From a virus, in the IMG/VR virus record IMGVR_UViG_3300011430_000011, positions 1-63,600 of that record: a stretch of 63,600 nt of DNA. One strand, written 5' to 3'. The position numbers and the translations under genes are program-made. Position 1 is the stretch's first letter, and each line of letters opens with the position of its first letter. The notes under the pieces were generated by a model. The model saw nothing but the letters and a program-made list of their open reading frames with translations. It made no database searches and had not been told where the DNA came from. Of this stretch, positions 62,939-63,600 are shown piece after piece.

Positions 62939-63211
62939 ATGGCCCTGAAGATGACTCCCAGCGAGGCTGCCGAGGTAAAGCAGACGAGCGGCACCTACAT
63001 CGAGGCGCAGTACCGCGCACCGATCGAGCAGGCACTCAAGGAGAAAGCCGACCTCAAGCACATCGAGCTCGACTTCCCTGCCGTCCGCCCAGCTCACGTT
63101 CACTTCAAGCTGAAGCGACTTCTCAGCGAGGAGGACGCAAAGCAGGTCCGCGTCGGCAAGCACGAGACTCACGGCGTCTGCCTCATCTACATGAATGGCA
63201 CCGGCAGCTAG
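62939..63211 (+). CDS. hypothetical protein (90 aa)
   Basis: MALKMTPSEAAEVKQTSGTY then EQALKEKADLKHIELDFPAV and VHFKLKRLLSEEDAKQVRVG. Helix-strand mix, Lys/Glu rich; ATG after AAAGGAGCCAATC. First ordinary gene of the + operon beyond the island. No family. Confidence 0.7.
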   Translation: MALKMTPSEAAEVKQTSGTYIEAQYRAPIEQALKEKADLKHIELDFPAVRPAHVHFKLKRLLSEEDAKQVRVGKHETHGVCLIYMNGTGS

Positions 63212-63223
63212 CGACTAGCAACA

Positions 63224-63253
63224 GGGTAAGATACCAACGACGGTGTCTTACCC
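63224..63253 (+). promoter_or_regulatory. 12-bp hairpin after the 62939 gene
   Basis: GGGTAAGATACC (63224-63235) and GGTGTCTTACCC (63242-63253) pair over 12 positions with one G-T, loop AACGAC. It follows the stop by 12 bases. No T-run follows; attenuator or 3' stabiliser. Confidence 0.5.
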
Positions 63254-63306
63254 GAAGGGTCCCAAAGCGAAAAGCGAACAAAGCTCTGCTTCGTGAGGAG
63301 CTCTGG

Positions 63307-63363
63307 GTGGACATAGAGCGGGAACAGACCGGTAAGCCGGAATGGGAACGCGGCAAACCGTAA
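63307..63363 (+). CDS. possible 18-residue leader peptide
   Basis: GTG 63307 after GAGGAGCTCTGG opens MDIEREQTGKPEWERGKP. Its end overlaps the start of the next frame, as coupled leaders do. The same frame is open further upstream without a start codon. Confidence 0.3.
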   Translation: MDIEREQTGKPEWERGKP

Positions 63364-63518
63364 ACCCCGACACCCGTCCCAGGGTAGCAGCGAACCATAA
63401 GCCGAAGCTGAAGGAGCTCAAGAGGCTGAGAGGTAGCAAAAAGCCAAGCGCAGCCCCGAGCTTCTCACCAAGCAGAGATCGAAAGGAGCCGAAAATGAAG
63501 AACGGCTTGCACTGGTAA
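63342..63518 (+). CDS. small basic protein (58 aa)
   Basis: ATG 63342, MGTRQTVNPDTRPRVAANHK then PKLKELKRLRGSKKPSAAPS and a tail ending KMKNGLHW. Strongly basic and low complexity, so possibly nucleic-acid binding. No strong ribosome site (AGCCGGA), so translation may depend on the leader peptide. An internal ATG at 63495 with AAAGGAG could make only seven residues. Confidence 0.5.
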   Translation: MGTRQTVNPDTRPRVAANHKPKLKELKRLRGSKKPSAAPSFSPSRDRKEPKMKNGLHW

Positions 63519-63528
63519 GCAGAGAAAC

Positions 63529-63600
63529 ATGTCTCAACCCATGACACAACAGGATAAGTTAGACTTCCTGCAATCCGAAAAGCACCAAAACCACCGTACC
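63529..63600 (+). CDS. partial gene running off the window
   Basis: ATG 63529 begins MSQPMTQQDKLDFLQSEKHQ..., open to the last base (24 codons). No strong ribosome site directly before it. The rest lies outside the window. Confidence 0.45.
   Translation, partial: MSQPMTQQDKLDFLQSEKHQNHRT

Overview
The window is most of a genome segment of a tailed double-stranded DNA phage with a contractile tail (myovirus-like). It carries a tail sheath, tube, baseplate J, gp25-like wedge and hub genes together with an HK97-type head module. The host is probably an actinomycete or relative. The hints are an Rpf-like cell-wall transglycosylase, ThyX, and other wall-directed enzymes (M23 peptidases), but no host gene is present to prove it. 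Nearly all genes have clear AAGGAG-type ribosome sites and overlap or abut as TGATG or ATGA, so the two arms are long, tightly packed operons.

Layout. Positions 1-10,492 (+ strand) hold about forty very small genes, many with zinc ribbons or single membrane spans, and two intergenic stretches with strong RNA structure. Positions 10,489-32,171 (+) are the replication, recombination and nucleotide arm: an SNF2/DEAD-like helicase with an inserted DnaJ-type zinc module, a RuvC-like resolvase, a Cas4/RecB-like nuclease, a Sak4-like RecA-fold ATPase, a probable ssDNA-binding protein, a primase-helicase in which a CHC2/TOPRIM primase is fused to an MCM-like AAA+ motor, a nucleotide-metabolism set (deoxyribosyltransferase-like, MazG-like, HD dNMP phosphatase-like, DUF1599-like, ThyX), a DnaE-type polymerase, an Rpf-like wall enzyme and a GroES-like protein. 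The + arm meets the - arm at 32,170-32,190, where a hairpin contains both stop codons.

Positions 32,187-61,959 (- strand; transcription runs from right to left) are the structural arm. In transcription order it contains small terminase-like, TerL, M23 endolysin, holin-like, portal, several head-fibre or decoration-like proteins including one of about 17 twenty-residue repeats, protease/scaffold, decoration, capsid, connectors, sheath, tube, a frameshifted tail chaperone, tape measure, LysM protein, hub with wall hydrolases, baseplate, tail fibre and a membrane-protein lysis cluster.

The two arms diverge around 62,000-62,900. This spacer is the strangest sequence here. For about 565 bases it has no TG dinucleotide at all on the + strand and almost no CA, is very rich in TA, and carries 20-base direct repeats and perfect palindromes. 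It ends in a small gene that follows the same rule in its codons. Beyond it the + strand operon resumes (62,939 to the end).

Other points of interest: a textbook -1 frameshift heptamer joining two early genes at 2,772; genes whose best start is ATC behind a strong ribosome site; and patches of higher-GC sequence that look recently acquired. No tRNA, CRISPR array, integrase or insertion sequence was recognised.
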